A DNA stretch of 40,556 bases from Sideroxydans sp. (GCA_011620315.1 WOZO01000179.1:1-40556), one strand, 5' to 3'; counted from the first letter of the stretch, positions 1-8,116 are shown. Notes: generated by a model not told the origin, from the sequence alone. Numbers and translations: made by a program.

Positions 1-19
1 AGTTGTGTATAAGCGACAG
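1..19. other. Probable Tn5/Nextera mosaic-end adapter remnant at contig edge
   Basis: Bases 1-19 read AGTTGTGTATAAGCGACAG. The 19-bp Tn5 mosaic end used in tagmentation libraries is AGATGTGTATAAGAGACAG, so 17 of 19 positions agree, with mismatches at 3 and 14. The match sits exactly at the window edge, and CcoG-like protein sequence begins immediately after it. It is best read as untrimmed adapter on a contig end, not genomic sequence. The two mismatches leave some doubt. Confidence 0.75.
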
Positions 20-1019
20 GCGCAAGCTGGACGATGCACCGTGGAGTCTGGACAAGCTCAAAAAGAAAGTCGTCAAACATGCGCTGTGGTTATTGATCGC
101 GCTGCTGACCGGCATCAGTTATTCCATCTGGTTCGTCGACGCCTACACTTACTGGGACGACCTGCTGCATTTCAACCTGCCCACGGTCGGCTGGGTGGTG
201 CTGGTGCTGTTCATCGCGGGCACCTACATCCTCGCCGGTTTGATGCGCGAGCAGACCTGCTTCTGGCTTTGCCCTTATGCCCGCCTGCAGGGTGTGATGA
301 CCGATGCGCAGACCATCCTGCCAGCCTACGACGTCACACGCGGCGAGCCGCGCGGCAAGCTGCGGCGCAACGGCAAAGTCGTCGCGCCGCAGGGCGATTG
401 CATCGACTGCTACCAGTGCGTGCAAGTGTGCCCCACCGGCGTGGATATCCGCGAGGGCCAGCAGTTCGGCTGCATCACCTGCGGCCTGTGCATCGACGCC
501 TGCGATGCGGTGATGGACAAGATCGACAAGCCGCGCGGCCTGATCCGCTACGCCTCGCTGGACGAGTTGTCCGGCAAACCGGTCAAGCCGCTGTACCAGC
601 ATCCGCGCACGCTGGTCTATCTCACCATCATCCTGCTCGCCATCGGCGGCATCGTGTACGGCCTGACCCATCTCGGTGCCATGACGCTGAAGGTATTGCC
701 GGAACGCCAGCCATTGTTCGTGCAGATGAGCGACGGATCGATCCAGAACAAGTACGCCTTCAAGGTGCTCAACAAAACGCCCAACGACCTGCACGTAAAA
801 ATCAGCGCCGAGAGCGACATCCCCGGGCTGGCGCTCATCGATGCCGAGCGTCAACCGCTGACCCCGCAGCGTCGCGGCACCACCTTCACCGTCTTTGTCA
901 GGGCACCCGGCTACAACATCACGCAGGCGGTAACACCGATCAAATTCCGCGTGGAAGGCATGGAAGACCCCGCTGTCTTCGCCGAGTATTCCAGCAAGTT
1001 CAACGCGCCCGCGCGCTGA
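3..1019 (+). CDS. ccoG: Cytochrome c oxidase accessory protein CcoG (FixG/RdxA family), 5'-truncated
   Basis: This is the C-terminal two thirds of a CcoG/FixG protein, an inner-membrane iron-sulfur protein that handles copper (Cu2+ to Cu+) during cbb3 oxidase assembly. About 333 of the usual 460-480 residues are present. Visible are membrane helices around residues 25-45 and 62-80, the conserved TCFWLCPYARLQG motif after the second helix, two [4Fe-4S] clusters (CIDCYQCVQVCP and CITCGLCIDACD), another helix (WVYLTIILLAIGG-like, bases about 610-670), and a C-terminal Ig-like FixG domain ending at the TGA. Reading from base 3 gives a start only inside the adapter-like bases 1-19, so the true start is outside the window. 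No ccoNOP genes are visible. Downstream lie cytochrome genes, so its client here could be cbb3 oxidase encoded elsewhere or the neighbouring respiratory module. Confidence 0.93.
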   Translation: MCISDRRKLDDAPWSLDKLKKKVVKHALWLLIALLTGISYSIWFVDAYTYWDDLLHFNLPTVGWVVLVLFIAGTYILAGLMREQTCFWLCPYARLQGVMTDAQTILPAYDVTRGEPRGKLRRNGKVVAPQGDCIDCYQCVQVCPTGVDIREGQQFGCITCGLCIDACDAVMDKIDKPRGLIRYASLDELSGKPVKPLYQHPRTLVYLTIILLAIGGIVYGLTHLGAMTLKVLPERQPLFVQMSDGSIQNKYAFKVLNKTPNDLHVKISAESDIPGLALIDAERQPLTPQRRGTTFTVFVRAPGYNITQAVTPIKFRVEGMEDPAVFAEYSSKFNAPAR

Positions 1020-1069
1020 GAAATCAAGCCAGCAGATTCAGAACAACGTTCACTAAGGAGGAAGGCAAC

Positions 1070-1615
1070 ATGCTGAAAGTCGTCACAGGTTTTCTCGTCG
1101 GAATGGCGATTGCCGCTCTGCTCATCTACAAACTCGCGGCAGGCATGATGTTCCGCGAAGTGCCCAGCCAGTTCGGCATGGAAGAGACGGTCGCCCGCAT
1201 CCAGCAGAACGTGCTGCATGCCGGTAACGGTTGGACGCTGTCCGGCCTGCGCAATGCCGCCAAACCGATCGAGGCGAGCGGCGGCAACGTGCTACCGGTG
1301 ATGATGATCGAAGCGTGCAGCACGAACTACTCCGCGCCCATCCTCAAGGACGACTCGCTGCGCTTCCTCTCCAACCTGATGCCGTGCAAGATCTCGGTGT
1401 ACAAGAAGAACGACGGCAAGACCTACATCGGCCTGATGAATGCCGAACTGATCGGCGGCCTGTTCGGCAGCAGGGTGGGCGACATCATGGCGAAAGTCGC
1501 GGCGGACCAGGCGAAGTTCATCCAGTTCGACGCCAGCCAGCCCGCGCCCGCGATGATCAAGAACGCGCCCGCTGCCAGTGGCGGTTCCGGCGCGGCTGCA
1601 GACGGTGGTTGCTGA
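1070..1615 (+). CDS. Membrane-anchored DUF302 family protein
   Basis: A 181-residue protein with one N-terminal membrane helix (about residues 4-23) followed by a DUF302-like domain, recognisable from the MMIEACSTNYSAPILKDDSLRFLSNLMPCKISVYKK type of block, and a low-complexity Ala/Gly tail ending in GGC. The biochemical role of DUF302 is not established; members often sit beside sulfur-oxidation or respiratory genes. The start at ATG 1070 is set by a strong Shine-Dalgarno (AAGGAGGAA, 1055-1063). The gene lies between ccoG and the octaheme cytochrome, whose ATG follows the stop by one base, so the three are probably cotranscribed. A periplasmic accessory or electron-carrier-associated role is inference from position only. 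Confidence 0.8.
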   Translation: MLKVVTGFLVGMAIAALLIYKLAAGMMFREVPSQFGMEETVARIQQNVLHAGNGWTLSGLRNAAKPIEASGGNVLPVMMIEACSTNYSAPILKDDSLRFLSNLMPCKISVYKKNDGKTYIGLMNAELIGGLFGSRVGDIMAKVAADQAKFIQFDASQPAPAMIKNAPAASGGSGAAADGGC

Positions 1616-1616
1616 T

Positions 1617-3263
1617 ATGCGCGCCCCTCAGTCCATGATGTCGAGCCGATTCAGATACGTGCTGCCGCTGCTGGCCGCAGTCAGTCTGCTGGCCGCAGTC
1701 AGTCTGCTGGCCGCGTCGACCGCGCATGCGGCCAATGCCAAGCTGGAGCAGATCATCGCGCCAGCCCCCCATTCCACCGCCGACCACAGCAAGTTCAAGG
1801 AACTGAACCGCGAATTCATGAATGGCCCGGAGGTCACAAAAGCCTGCCTGAGCTGCCACACCGAAGCCGCCAAGCAGGTGCAGCACACCAAGCACTGGAC
1901 CTGGGAATCGACCGACCCCAAGACCGGCAAAATGCGCGGCAAGAAGAACATCATCAACAACTATTGCACCTCGCCCGTCTCCAACGAGAACGACTGCATG
2001 GCCTGTCATGCGGGCTACGGCTGGAAGGACGACAAGTTCGATTTCAAAGCCGAACAGAACGTCGACTGTCTGGTCTGCCACGACCAAACCGGCACCTACC
2101 GCAAATTGCCGGGCTTCGCCGGGCATCCGGTGTACAAGCGCGTGGAGTTCCCGCACGGCTCGGGCAAGTTCGTCGAAGCGGTCGACCTGAAGAAAGTGGC
2201 GCAAAGCATCGGCATGCCCACGCGCAGCAACTGCGGCTCTTGCCACTTCTTCGGCGCGGGCGGCAACGGTGCAAAGCATGGCGACTTGGATAGTTCCTTG
2301 AAGCATCCGGGCAAATATCTAGATGTGCACATGGATGAGAAAGGTTTGGATTTCTCGTGCACCACCTGCCATGTCACCTCACATCACGAAGTCTCCGGCA
2401 GCCGTTACGATGCAGCCGCAGCTGTGAAAGGCCCGGCGCACATACGCGGCAAGAAAGATGAATCACCCGCGTCGTGCCAGTCTTGCCATAGCAACAAACC
2501 GCACCACGAGGCCATGCTGAATCAGCACACCGAGAAGCTGGCCTGCCAGACCTGCCACATCCCGGAATACGCGCGCAACCAGATCGGCACCGAGTCGAGT
2601 TGGGACTGGTCGCTCGCCACACAAATGGGGCCGGACGGCAAGCCGATGGCCTACAAGGACAGCGCCGGACGTCGTTCCTTCGATTCCAAAAAAGGTAAGT
2701 GGGAATGGGACTCCTACGTCATTCCCGAATACCGCTGGTACAACGGCTACTCCGACTACAAAGTGATCGGCGACAAGATCGACCCGAGCCAGACCGTACA
2801 CATCAACGAAGTGGGCGGCAGTGCCAACGATCCCGACTCGCGCATCTGGCCCGTCAAAGTGCATCGCGGCAAACAGCCCTACGACAAGGTGAACAACTAC
2901 CTCACCGTGCAACACACCGCAGGCGAAGACGCCACCGCGCTATGGCACAACTATGACTGGCAGAAGGCGATCGCCGCCGGCATGAAAGCAGCAAATCTTC
3001 CATACAGCGGTGAGTACGCTTTCGTCGACACCGCGATGACTTGGCCGATCACCCACATGGTCGCGCCGAAAGGTGACGCACTTTCCTGCGCACAGTGCCA
3101 CAGCAAGCACGGACGCCTGCAAGGCATCGAAGGTATCTACATGCCCGCGCGCGACAGCAATCGCTGGCTCGATCTGATCGGCTGGACGCTGGTCGTGCTG
3201 ACACTGTTCGGCGTGCTGCTGCACGGCGCGCTACGCCTCTACGCCAGCAAGAAGAAAGGATAA
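1617..3263 (+). CDS. Octaheme c-type cytochrome, tetrathionate reductase (OTR) family, membrane-anchored
   Basis: A 548-residue secreted multiheme protein with eight CxxCH sites, at residues 77, 127, 151, 206, 248, 287, 310 and 491, which is the octaheme count and spacing of the Shewanella OTR-like family. OTR can reduce tetrathionate, nitrite and hydroxylamine in vitro; the physiological substrate here is unknown. A signal peptide spans residues about 12-38 (cut near AHA) and a C-terminal membrane helix spans about 517-540 followed by KKK, so the heme domain faces the periplasm. The start is ATG 1617, one base after the DUF302 stop; ATG 1635 is an alternative. The cytochrome b immediately downstream suggests quinone-linked electron transfer. 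An 18-bp tandem repeat lies in the signal-peptide region. Confidence 0.88.
   Translation: MRAPQSMMSSRFRYVLPLLAAVSLLAAVSLLAASTAHAANAKLEQIIAPAPHSTADHSKFKELNREFMNGPEVTKACLSCHTEAAKQVQHTKHWTWESTDPKTGKMRGKKNIINNYCTSPVSNENDCMACHAGYGWKDDKFDFKAEQNVDCLVCHDQTGTYRKLPGFAGHPVYKRVEFPHGSGKFVEAVDLKKVAQSIGMPTRSNCGSCHFFGAGGNGAKHGDLDSSLKHPGKYLDVHMDEKGLDFSCTTCHVTSHHEVSGSRYDAAAAVKGPAHIRGKKDESPASCQSCHSNKPHHEAMLNQHTEKLACQTCHIPEYARNQIGTESSWDWSLATQMGPDGKPMAYKDSAGRRSFDSKKGKWEWDSYVIPEYRWYNGYSDYKVIGDKIDPSQTVHINEVGGSANDPDSRIWPVKVHRGKQPYDKVNNYLTVQHTAGEDATALWHNYDWQKAIAAGMKAANLPYSGEYAFVDTAMTWPITHMVAPKGDALSCAQCHSKHGRLQGIEGIYMPARDSNRWLDLIGWTLVVLTLFGVLLHGALRLYASKKKG
1671..1706 (+). repeat. 18-bp tandem duplication in signal-peptide coding region
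   Basis: Two perfect copies of CTGGCCGCAGTCAGTCTG (1671-1688 and 1689-1706), followed by a partial third copy (CTGGCCGCG), encode the hydrophobic repeat LAAVSL-LAAVSL-LAAS of the octaheme cytochrome signal peptide. The unit is six codons, so a copy-number change would alter signal-peptide length without breaking the frame. Confidence 0.9.
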
Positions 3264-3267
3264 GCAA

Positions 3268-3873
3268 ATGAACACCGCGAACCGCATCTATTTGTACAAC
3301 CGCTATGAACGCTTCTGGCACTGGTCGCAGGCGCTGCTGGTCATCTCGATGCTGATCACCGGCTTCGAGGTGCACGGCAGCTTCGACCTGTTCGGTTTCG
3401 AGCAGGCGGTGAACCTGCACACCCTCAGCGCGTGGACCTTGCTGACGCTATGGGCCTTCACCATCTTCTGGCAGTTCACCACCGGCGAATGGCGGCAATA
3501 CATCCCGACGCTGAAGAAGGTGGACGCCATGGTGCGCTATTACGCCTTCGGCATCTTCCGCCACGCACCCAACCCGTTCCACAAGACCGCGGACAAGAAA
3601 CACAATCCGCTGCAACGTCTCGCCTATCTGGCGCTGCTGTCGATGTTATCGCCGATCATCTGGGGTTCGGGTCTGCTCTACCTGTTCTATGCAAGCTGGG
3701 CCAGCCTTGGTGTCGATGGCTATCTGAGCCTGGAGGCAGTGGCGCTGGTGCACACGGCGGGCGCGTTCCTGATGCTGGTATTCTTTATCGCCCACGTCTA
3801 CCTCGCCACCACCGGCCACACGCCGACCGCGCATATCAAGACGATGGTCACCGGCTGGGAAGAAGCGGATTAA
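3268..3873 (+). CDS. Cytochrome b561-type membrane subunit (quinone-linked)
   Basis: A 201-residue integral membrane protein of the bacterial cytochrome b561 / thiosulfate-reductase and hydrogenase cytochrome b type. Four helices are visible, around residues 20-38, 50-70, 117-140 and 158-180. Candidate heme b histidines are H18 (FWHWSQ), H51 (NLHTL), H162 (VHTAG) and H176 (IAHVY). The gene starts four bases after the octaheme cytochrome stop, with AAAGGA upstream. Pairing with a C-terminally anchored octaheme cytochrome fits a quinol:periplasmic-acceptor oxidoreductase, or the reverse direction in a lithotroph. The direction of electron flow cannot be read from sequence. Confidence 0.88.
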   Translation: MNTANRIYLYNRYERFWHWSQALLVISMLITGFEVHGSFDLFGFEQAVNLHTLSAWTLLTLWAFTIFWQFTTGEWRQYIPTLKKVDAMVRYYAFGIFRHAPNPFHKTADKKHNPLQRLAYLALLSMLSPIIWGSGLLYLFYASWASLGVDGYLSLEAVALVHTAGAFLMLVFFIAHVYLATTGHTPTAHIKTMVTGWEEAD

Positions 3874-3883
3874 AGGAAGAGTC

Positions 3884-3907
3884 GTAGGGTGCGCTTGCGT
3901 ACCCTAC
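3884..3907. terminator. Hairpin between convergent genes, possible bidirectional terminator
   Basis: The inverted repeat GTAGGGT (3884-3890) / ACCCTAC (3901-3907) extends inward through a G-T wobble and two GC pairs to a CTTG loop, giving a 10-bp stem. It lies in the 52-bp gap between the cytochrome b gene (+) and the TlpA-like gene (-). There is no long T-tract on either side, so termination is likely but not certain. Confidence 0.5.
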
Positions 3908-3925
3908 ATTTGGTAGGAGAACGCG

Positions 3926-4819
3926 CTATTTCCCCGAACGCTTCGCCACATCGCGCAGCAAAGGCAGATACTGCGCCCAGTGCGCGACCGGGCCGTGATT
4001 GGCGAACACCACGATGCCGTGTTTGTCCAGCACATAGGTGGTGGGGAAGACGGGCGCGATATAACGGTCATGCACGGTCTTGCCGTCGGCAAGCGAGAAG
4101 GTATCCGAGCTTGAATCCTGCGCGCCGGAATCGTAGACCGGCAGCCGGAATCCCTGCTGCTGCAACCAGCGCATCGCGGCCGGATGACTCTCCCTGACCT
4201 GCATGGTCACCAGACGGATGTTGGCAGTCTTACCCAGCGCCTTTTGCAAACGCTGCAACTCAGGGATCTCGTGCCGACACGGCGGACACCATGAGCCCCA
4301 GAAATGCAGCACCACCACCTTGCCGCGCCAAGCAGCAAGGTTCAGTTTTTTTCCCGCGGCATCACTGAACGCCAAATCAAAGAAGCGCTGCCCGAGCGCA
4401 TTGCCCACCTGTGCACGACCGACCGCCTCACGGTTCAGATACGGCCCCCACATGCGCGACCAGGCCTGCGCATCGAACACTACCTTGTCATCCACCGCAT
4501 ACAGCAGACACGCGCGGCCGCTGTCGTTCTCGCAAAGTTGCAGCGTGTCCTCGGCCACGGCATCCGCCGCACTGCCCTCGCCCATCCAGAACCACGTGCC
4601 GCCCGGCGCGATGGCAAAGGCGCGATGCTGCCGCGCCGCCAGGAACGCGCGATAGCCTTCCTGCCCGCCACGGTCAAGATGCGGGATCGCCTCCGCATCC
4701 CGCACATCCGCCGCATGACTCCACAACGGAAACGACAGCAGGAGCGCAAGGCAACTTGCGCAAAGTGATGCAACGCACAGGGTTTGGCGAAGCGGGCTAA
4801 CAGTCTCGACGATAGACAT
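3926..4819 (-). CDS. Secreted TlpA-like thioredoxin-fold protein with extra N-terminal domain
   Basis: A 297-residue periplasmic thiol-disulfide protein. A signal segment is at about residues 14-37 (cut near SHA). Residues about 50-118 form a separate domain with the pattern RAFAIAPGGTWFWMG, then two cysteines (C96, C104) and LYAVDD. The C-terminal part (about 140-297) is a TlpA/ResA-like thioredoxin fold with active site WCPPC at 177-181 and a cis-proline in FPTTYV. Such proteins reduce apocytochrome cysteines or handle thiol redox in the periplasm. It lies 12 bp downstream of the CobD/CbiB-family gene and tail-to-tail with the cytochrome b gene. A link to maturation of the eight-heme cytochrome next door is plausible but inferred. 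The function of the N-terminal domain is unknown to me. Confidence 0.85.
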   Translation of the reverse strand: MSIVETVSPLRQTLCVASLCASCLALLLSFPLWSHAADVRDAEAIPHLDRGGQEGYRAFLAARQHRAFAIAPGGTWFWMGEGSAADAVAEDTLQLCENDSGRACLLYAVDDKVVFDAQAWSRMWGPYLNREAVGRAQVGNALGQRFFDLAFSDAAGKKLNLAAWRGKVVVLHFWGSWCPPCRHEIPELQRLQKALGKTANIRLVTMQVRESHPAAMRWLQQQGFRLPVYDSGAQDSSSDTFSLADGKTVHDRYIAPVFPTTYVLDKHGIVVFANHGPVAHWAQYLPLLRDVAKRSGK

Positions 4820-4831
4820 GCTTCAGGACGC

Positions 4832-5761
4832 TTAACCGAGCAGGTTCGCGCCAGTGAGCAGCAACAACAGCAGCAGCCAGAACACCAGCGTGCGCCACAC
4901 CAGGCCGATGGCGCTTTGCATGTGGTCGATATCGACTTCGTCACCACTGCCCAGATCTGGGCGGTACACGGGCTGGTCGTCCAGAACCACGGTCTGGCCG
5001 AGTTTGATGCCGAGTGCACCGGCACCGCTGGCCAGCACGATGCCTTCGTCCGGCTCGGGCCATTCGGCGGCCTGCGTACGCCAACTGTAGATGGTGTCCT
5101 CGAAGTTTCCGACGATGGCGAAGCTGGCGGCGGTGAGGCGCAGCGGCAGCCATTCGAGCACGCTGCACATCTGCTGCGCGAAGGTGCCGAAATCGCTGCC
5201 TGCTTCCCGATCTTTCCAGCGTGCGCTGAAGAAGGTCGCCAGCCGGTACAGCATGGCACCGACCGGGCCCATGCCCAGCATCATGAAAATGACGAACCAG
5301 ACGATGACGCCGAACACATGGCGGTGCGAAGCCAACAGCGCTCGTTCGATGGTGAGCCGTGCGACTTCCTGCGGGTTGAGTTCGTTGCAGGATTTTCCCG
5401 TCCACTCGCTCAACAGGATACGCGCCTGATGCAGGTCGTTATCCTGCAGGGCGAGATTGATGTCGGTGAAGTAATGGCTGAACTGGCGGAAGCCCATGGT
5501 GAGGTAAAGCACCAGCACACTGAAGGCCCAGCCGAACACGGGGTGCTTGCCAAACAATATGCAATACACCGCCCAGATCAGCAGCAGCGGCAACAGCACC
5601 GCGAGCAGCCAGGCGATGCGCCCGTGCGAGCGTTCGCCCGCGTCGAAACGGTCACGAAAATATTGCGCGTAGTCGCCCAGCCAGGTGAGCAGATACTTGC
5701 GCGACGACAGCGGATGCAGCTGTTCCAGCAACAGGGCGGCGATCAGTGACAGCAGGCTCAT
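4832..5761 (-). CDS. CobD/CbiB (AmpE-like) family membrane protein
   Basis: A 309-residue inner-membrane protein with hydrophobic segments near residues 2-14, 49-70, 74-92, 147-170 and 287-306. The N-terminus (LIAALLLEQLHPLSS), the FGVIVWFVIFMMLGMGPVGAMLYRLA block and the LEWLPLRLTAASFAIVGNFE block match the CobD/CbiB superfamily as found in betaproteobacteria, where it occurs without other cobalamin genes and also resembles AmpE. True CobD makes adenosylcobinamide phosphate, but with no cobalamin genes nearby that activity should not be assumed. It is first in a two-gene minus-strand unit with the TlpA-like gene. ATG 5761 is the natural start. Confidence 0.82.
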   Translation of the reverse strand: MSLLSLIAALLLEQLHPLSSRKYLLTWLGDYAQYFRDRFDAGERSHGRIAWLLAVLLPLLLIWAVYCILFGKHPVFGWAFSVLVLYLTMGFRQFSHYFTDINLALQDNDLHQARILLSEWTGKSCNELNPQEVARLTIERALLASHRHVFGVIVWFVIFMMLGMGPVGAMLYRLATFFSARWKDREAGSDFGTFAQQMCSVLEWLPLRLTAASFAIVGNFEDTIYSWRTQAAEWPEPDEGIVLASGAGALGIKLGQTVVLDDQPVYRPDLGSGDEVDIDHMQSAIGLVWRTLVFWLLLLLLLTGANLLG

Positions 5762-5839
5762 GGCTCAGATGGGGCATCCGTTTCGAATGTGGGCAAAGAT
5801 ACCACAGGCATGGCTATCTTTGGGTTGCCTGCAAATATG

Positions 5840-5873
5840 CAAAGGCCCGGTTCGATCACTCGAATCGGGCCTT
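5840..5873 (-). terminator. Rho-independent-type hairpin downstream of cysN
   Basis: A 15-bp stem (AAAGGCCCGGTTCGA, 5840-5854, with TCGAATCGGGCCTTT, 5859-5873, one G-T wobble) closes on a TCAC loop. It lies 25 bp after the cysN stop on the minus strand and before the CobD/CbiB-family gene. The stem ends in AAA/TTT, giving a short T-run on either strand, so it may work both ways. Confidence 0.7.
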
Positions 5874-5898
5874 TGATCGTCGCAGCCGCAGGGTGCGT

Positions 5899-7152
5899 TT
5901 ATGAAATCATCCCCGCCGCCACCGTGTTGTTGCTGGCCTCGTCGATGACGATGAAGCTGCCGGTCGCGCGGTCGATGTCGTAGCTATCGAACACCAGCGG
6001 CTGCTGGATCTTGAGCGCGACGCGGGCGATGTCGTTCATGTTCAGCTTCTCGACGGCGTGCTGCTCCAGCGTGTTCACGTCGACGCGGTAGTCGAGGCGC
6101 GAGAACAGGCACTTGGCGGTGCGCGTGGTGTGCTTGACCAAGTACTTGCGGCCCTTGTCCAGCGGGGATTCGGACAGCCAGCACAGCGTGGCTTCGAATT
6201 CCTTTTCCACCCTGGGCGCATGCGCGCTGCTCTTGACCAGCATGTCGCCGCGCGAGATGTCGATCTCGTCTGCAAGCCGAAGCGTCACCGACTGCGGCGC
6301 GAACGCGGTGGCGAGATTGCCGTCGTAGGTAACGATCTCTTTCACGCGGCTGGTGCGTCCAGACGGCAGGATGGTGATCTCATCGCCCAGCGACACTTCA
6401 CCCGCTTCGATGCGACCGGCGAAGCCTCTGAAATCGTGATATTCGTTGGTCTGCGGACGGCACACCCATTGCACCGGGAAGCGGAAGTCGCTGGTGTTCA
6501 CGTCGCGGTCGATCACCACCTCTTCCAGGAATTCCAGCAAGGCCGGGCCTTTGTACCAGTCCAGATTCTCGCCTCTGTCCACCACCATGTCGCCGTTCAG
6601 TGCGGACAGCGGGATGCAGTGCACATCATGCAGATCGAGTTGCGCGGCGAATGCCTTGTACTCGTTCACGATCTCTTCGAAGCGCGCTTGCGAGTAGTCG
6701 ACCATGTCCATCTTGTTCACGGCCAGCACCACGTGCGGCACGTTGAGCAGGCTGGCCAGATAGGAATGGCGCTTGGTCTGCGTCAGCACGCCTTTGCGCG
6801 CGTCGATCAGGATGATGGCGAGGTTGGCCGTCGAGGCGGCAGTCACCATGTTGCGCGTGTACTGTTCATGCCCCGGCGTGTCGCCGATGATGAACTTGCG
6901 CTTGGGCGTGGCGAAATAACGGTAGGCCACGTCGATGGTGATGCCCTGCTCGCGCTCGGCCTGCAGTCCGTCGGTGAGCAAGGACAGGTCGACCGCGGCC
7001 ATGCCGCGCTTCTCGCTGGTCTTGGCGATGGCCGAGAACTGGTCTTCGAAGATGGACTTCGAGTCGTGCAGCAGGCGGCCGATCAAGGTGCTCTTGCCGT
7101 CGTCCACGGAACCGGCGGTGATGAAACGTAGCAGTTGTGTGTTGGTGTTCAT
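5899..7152 (-). CDS. cysN: Sulfate adenylyltransferase subunit 1 (CysN GTPase)
   Basis: A 417-residue regulatory GTPase subunit of ATP sulfurylase. With CysD it activates sulfate to adenosine 5'-phosphosulfate (APS). GTPase motifs are clear: GSVDDGKST (14-22), DTPGH (91-95) and NKMD (146-149), followed by EF-Tu-like beta-barrel domains 2 and 3. The length matches stand-alone CysN; there is no fused CysC kinase domain, consistent with the APS-reducing CysH upstream rather than a PAPS route. It follows cysD with a one-base gap and is last in the operon, before the hairpin at 5840-5873. Confidence 0.97.
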   Translation of the reverse strand: MNTNTQLLRFITAGSVDDGKSTLIGRLLHDSKSIFEDQFSAIAKTSEKRGMAAVDLSLLTDGLQAEREQGITIDVAYRYFATPKRKFIIGDTPGHEQYTRNMVTAASTANLAIILIDARKGVLTQTKRHSYLASLLNVPHVVLAVNKMDMVDYSQARFEEIVNEYKAFAAQLDLHDVHCIPLSALNGDMVVDRGENLDWYKGPALLEFLEEVVIDRDVNTSDFRFPVQWVCRPQTNEYHDFRGFAGRIEAGEVSLGDEITILPSGRTSRVKEIVTYDGNLATAFAPQSVTLRLADEIDISRGDMLVKSSAHAPRVEKEFEATLCWLSESPLDKGRKYLVKHTTRTAKCLFSRLDYRVDVNTLEQHAVEKLNMNDIARVALKIQQPLVFDSYDIDRATGSFIVIDEASNNTVAAGMIS

Positions 7153-7153
7153 T

Positions 7154-8080
7154 TTAGAAATACCCTTCTTTCTTTCTCAGTTCCATCGACGCGTCCGAAG
7201 TCTGATCGTCCATGCGTGTCGCGCCGCGTTCGGTGATGCGTGTGCTGGCGGTCTCGGCGATGATCTCGTCCACCGTGCGCGCGGTGGATTCCACCGGCGC
7301 GGTGCAGGTCATGTCGCCCACGGTACGGAAACGCACCGAGACGACTTCCACCTTCTCGCCCGGCTTGGGCTGCACCAGATGCGACACCGGGATCACGTTG
7401 TCGCCTCGGCGGATCACTTCGCGCTCATGCGCGAAATAGATGTCCGGGATATGCAGCTTCTCGCGGCCGATGTATTCCCAGATGTCCGTCTCTGTCCAGT
7501 TGCTGATCGGGAACACGCGGATGTTCTCGCCGGGATTCACGCGGGTGTTGTAGGTGTCCCACAGCTCCGGGCGCTGGTTCTTCGGGTCCCATTGTCCGAA
7601 CTCGTCGCGGAAAGAGAAGATGCGTTCCTTGGCGCGCGCCTTCTCTTCATCGCGGCGCGCACCGCCCAGGCAGGCATCGAAACCGAACTCTTCGATGGTC
7701 TCCAGCAGCGTCACCGACTGGTACGGGTTGCGCGGCTTGCTCTCATCCTTGATGACGATGCTGCCGCGCTTGATGGAATCTTCCAGCGAACGCACGATCA
7801 GCCGCTCGCCCAAGTCGCTCGCCAGTTTGTCGCGGCACGCGATCACCTCCGGGAAGTTGTGCTCGGTGTCGATATGCACCAGCGGGAACGGGAACTTCGC
7901 CGGGCGGAACGCCTTCTCCGCCAGACGCAGCATCACGATGGAATCCTTGCCGCCCGAGAACAGCAGCGCAGGATTCTTACATTCCGCCGCGACCTCGCGC
8001 ATGATGTGGATGGATTCGCTCTCCAGTGCATCCAGATGGGTGAAAGTGTGTTTGCTCATATTGTGTTCGACCAGTTTCAT
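7154..8080 (-). CDS. cysD: Sulfate adenylyltransferase subunit 2 (CysD)
   Basis: A 308-residue catalytic subunit of ATP sulfurylase, of the ATP-pyrophosphatase (PP-loop) family. The PP-loop is SGGKDS at 42-47; other family blocks are GGARRDEEKARAKERIFSFRD, WDPKNQRPELW and VRFRTVGDMTCTAPVES, and the C-terminus is MELRKKEGYF. It forms the CysDN complex with the next gene. ATG 8080 is the longest start; ATG 8059 (MSKHTFTHL) fits the E. coli N-terminus about as well, and neither has a strong Shine-Dalgarno. The 139-bp gap to cysH upstream is filled by an inverted-repeat element. Confidence 0.97.
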   Translation of the reverse strand: MKLVEHNMSKHTFTHLDALESESIHIMREVAAECKNPALLFSGGKDSIVMLRLAEKAFRPAKFPFPLVHIDTEHNFPEVIACRDKLASDLGERLIVRSLEDSIKRGSIVIKDESKPRNPYQSVTLLETIEEFGFDACLGGARRDEEKARAKERIFSFRDEFGQWDPKNQRPELWDTYNTRVNPGENIRVFPISNWTETDIWEYIGREKLHIPDIYFAHEREVIRRGDNVIPVSHLVQPKPGEKVEVVSVRFRTVGDMTCTAPVESTARTVDEIIAETASTRITERGATRMDDQTSDASMELRKKEGYF

Positions 8081-8116
8081 AGTGATAACTCAAATAAAAA
8101 ATCTCAAAAGCTAACT

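Noticed and set aside
5-1069. Long frame-2 reading from MYKRQ through the ccoG region
   Set aside because: It begins inside the adapter-like sequence and is a shadow of ccoG until it becomes the DUF302 gene, which has its own ATG at 1070.
4832-5761. Cobalamin biosynthesis gene cobD
   Set aside because: Only superfamily similarity is visible, and no other cobalamin gene is in the window; betaproteobacteria carry this homologue without a pathway.
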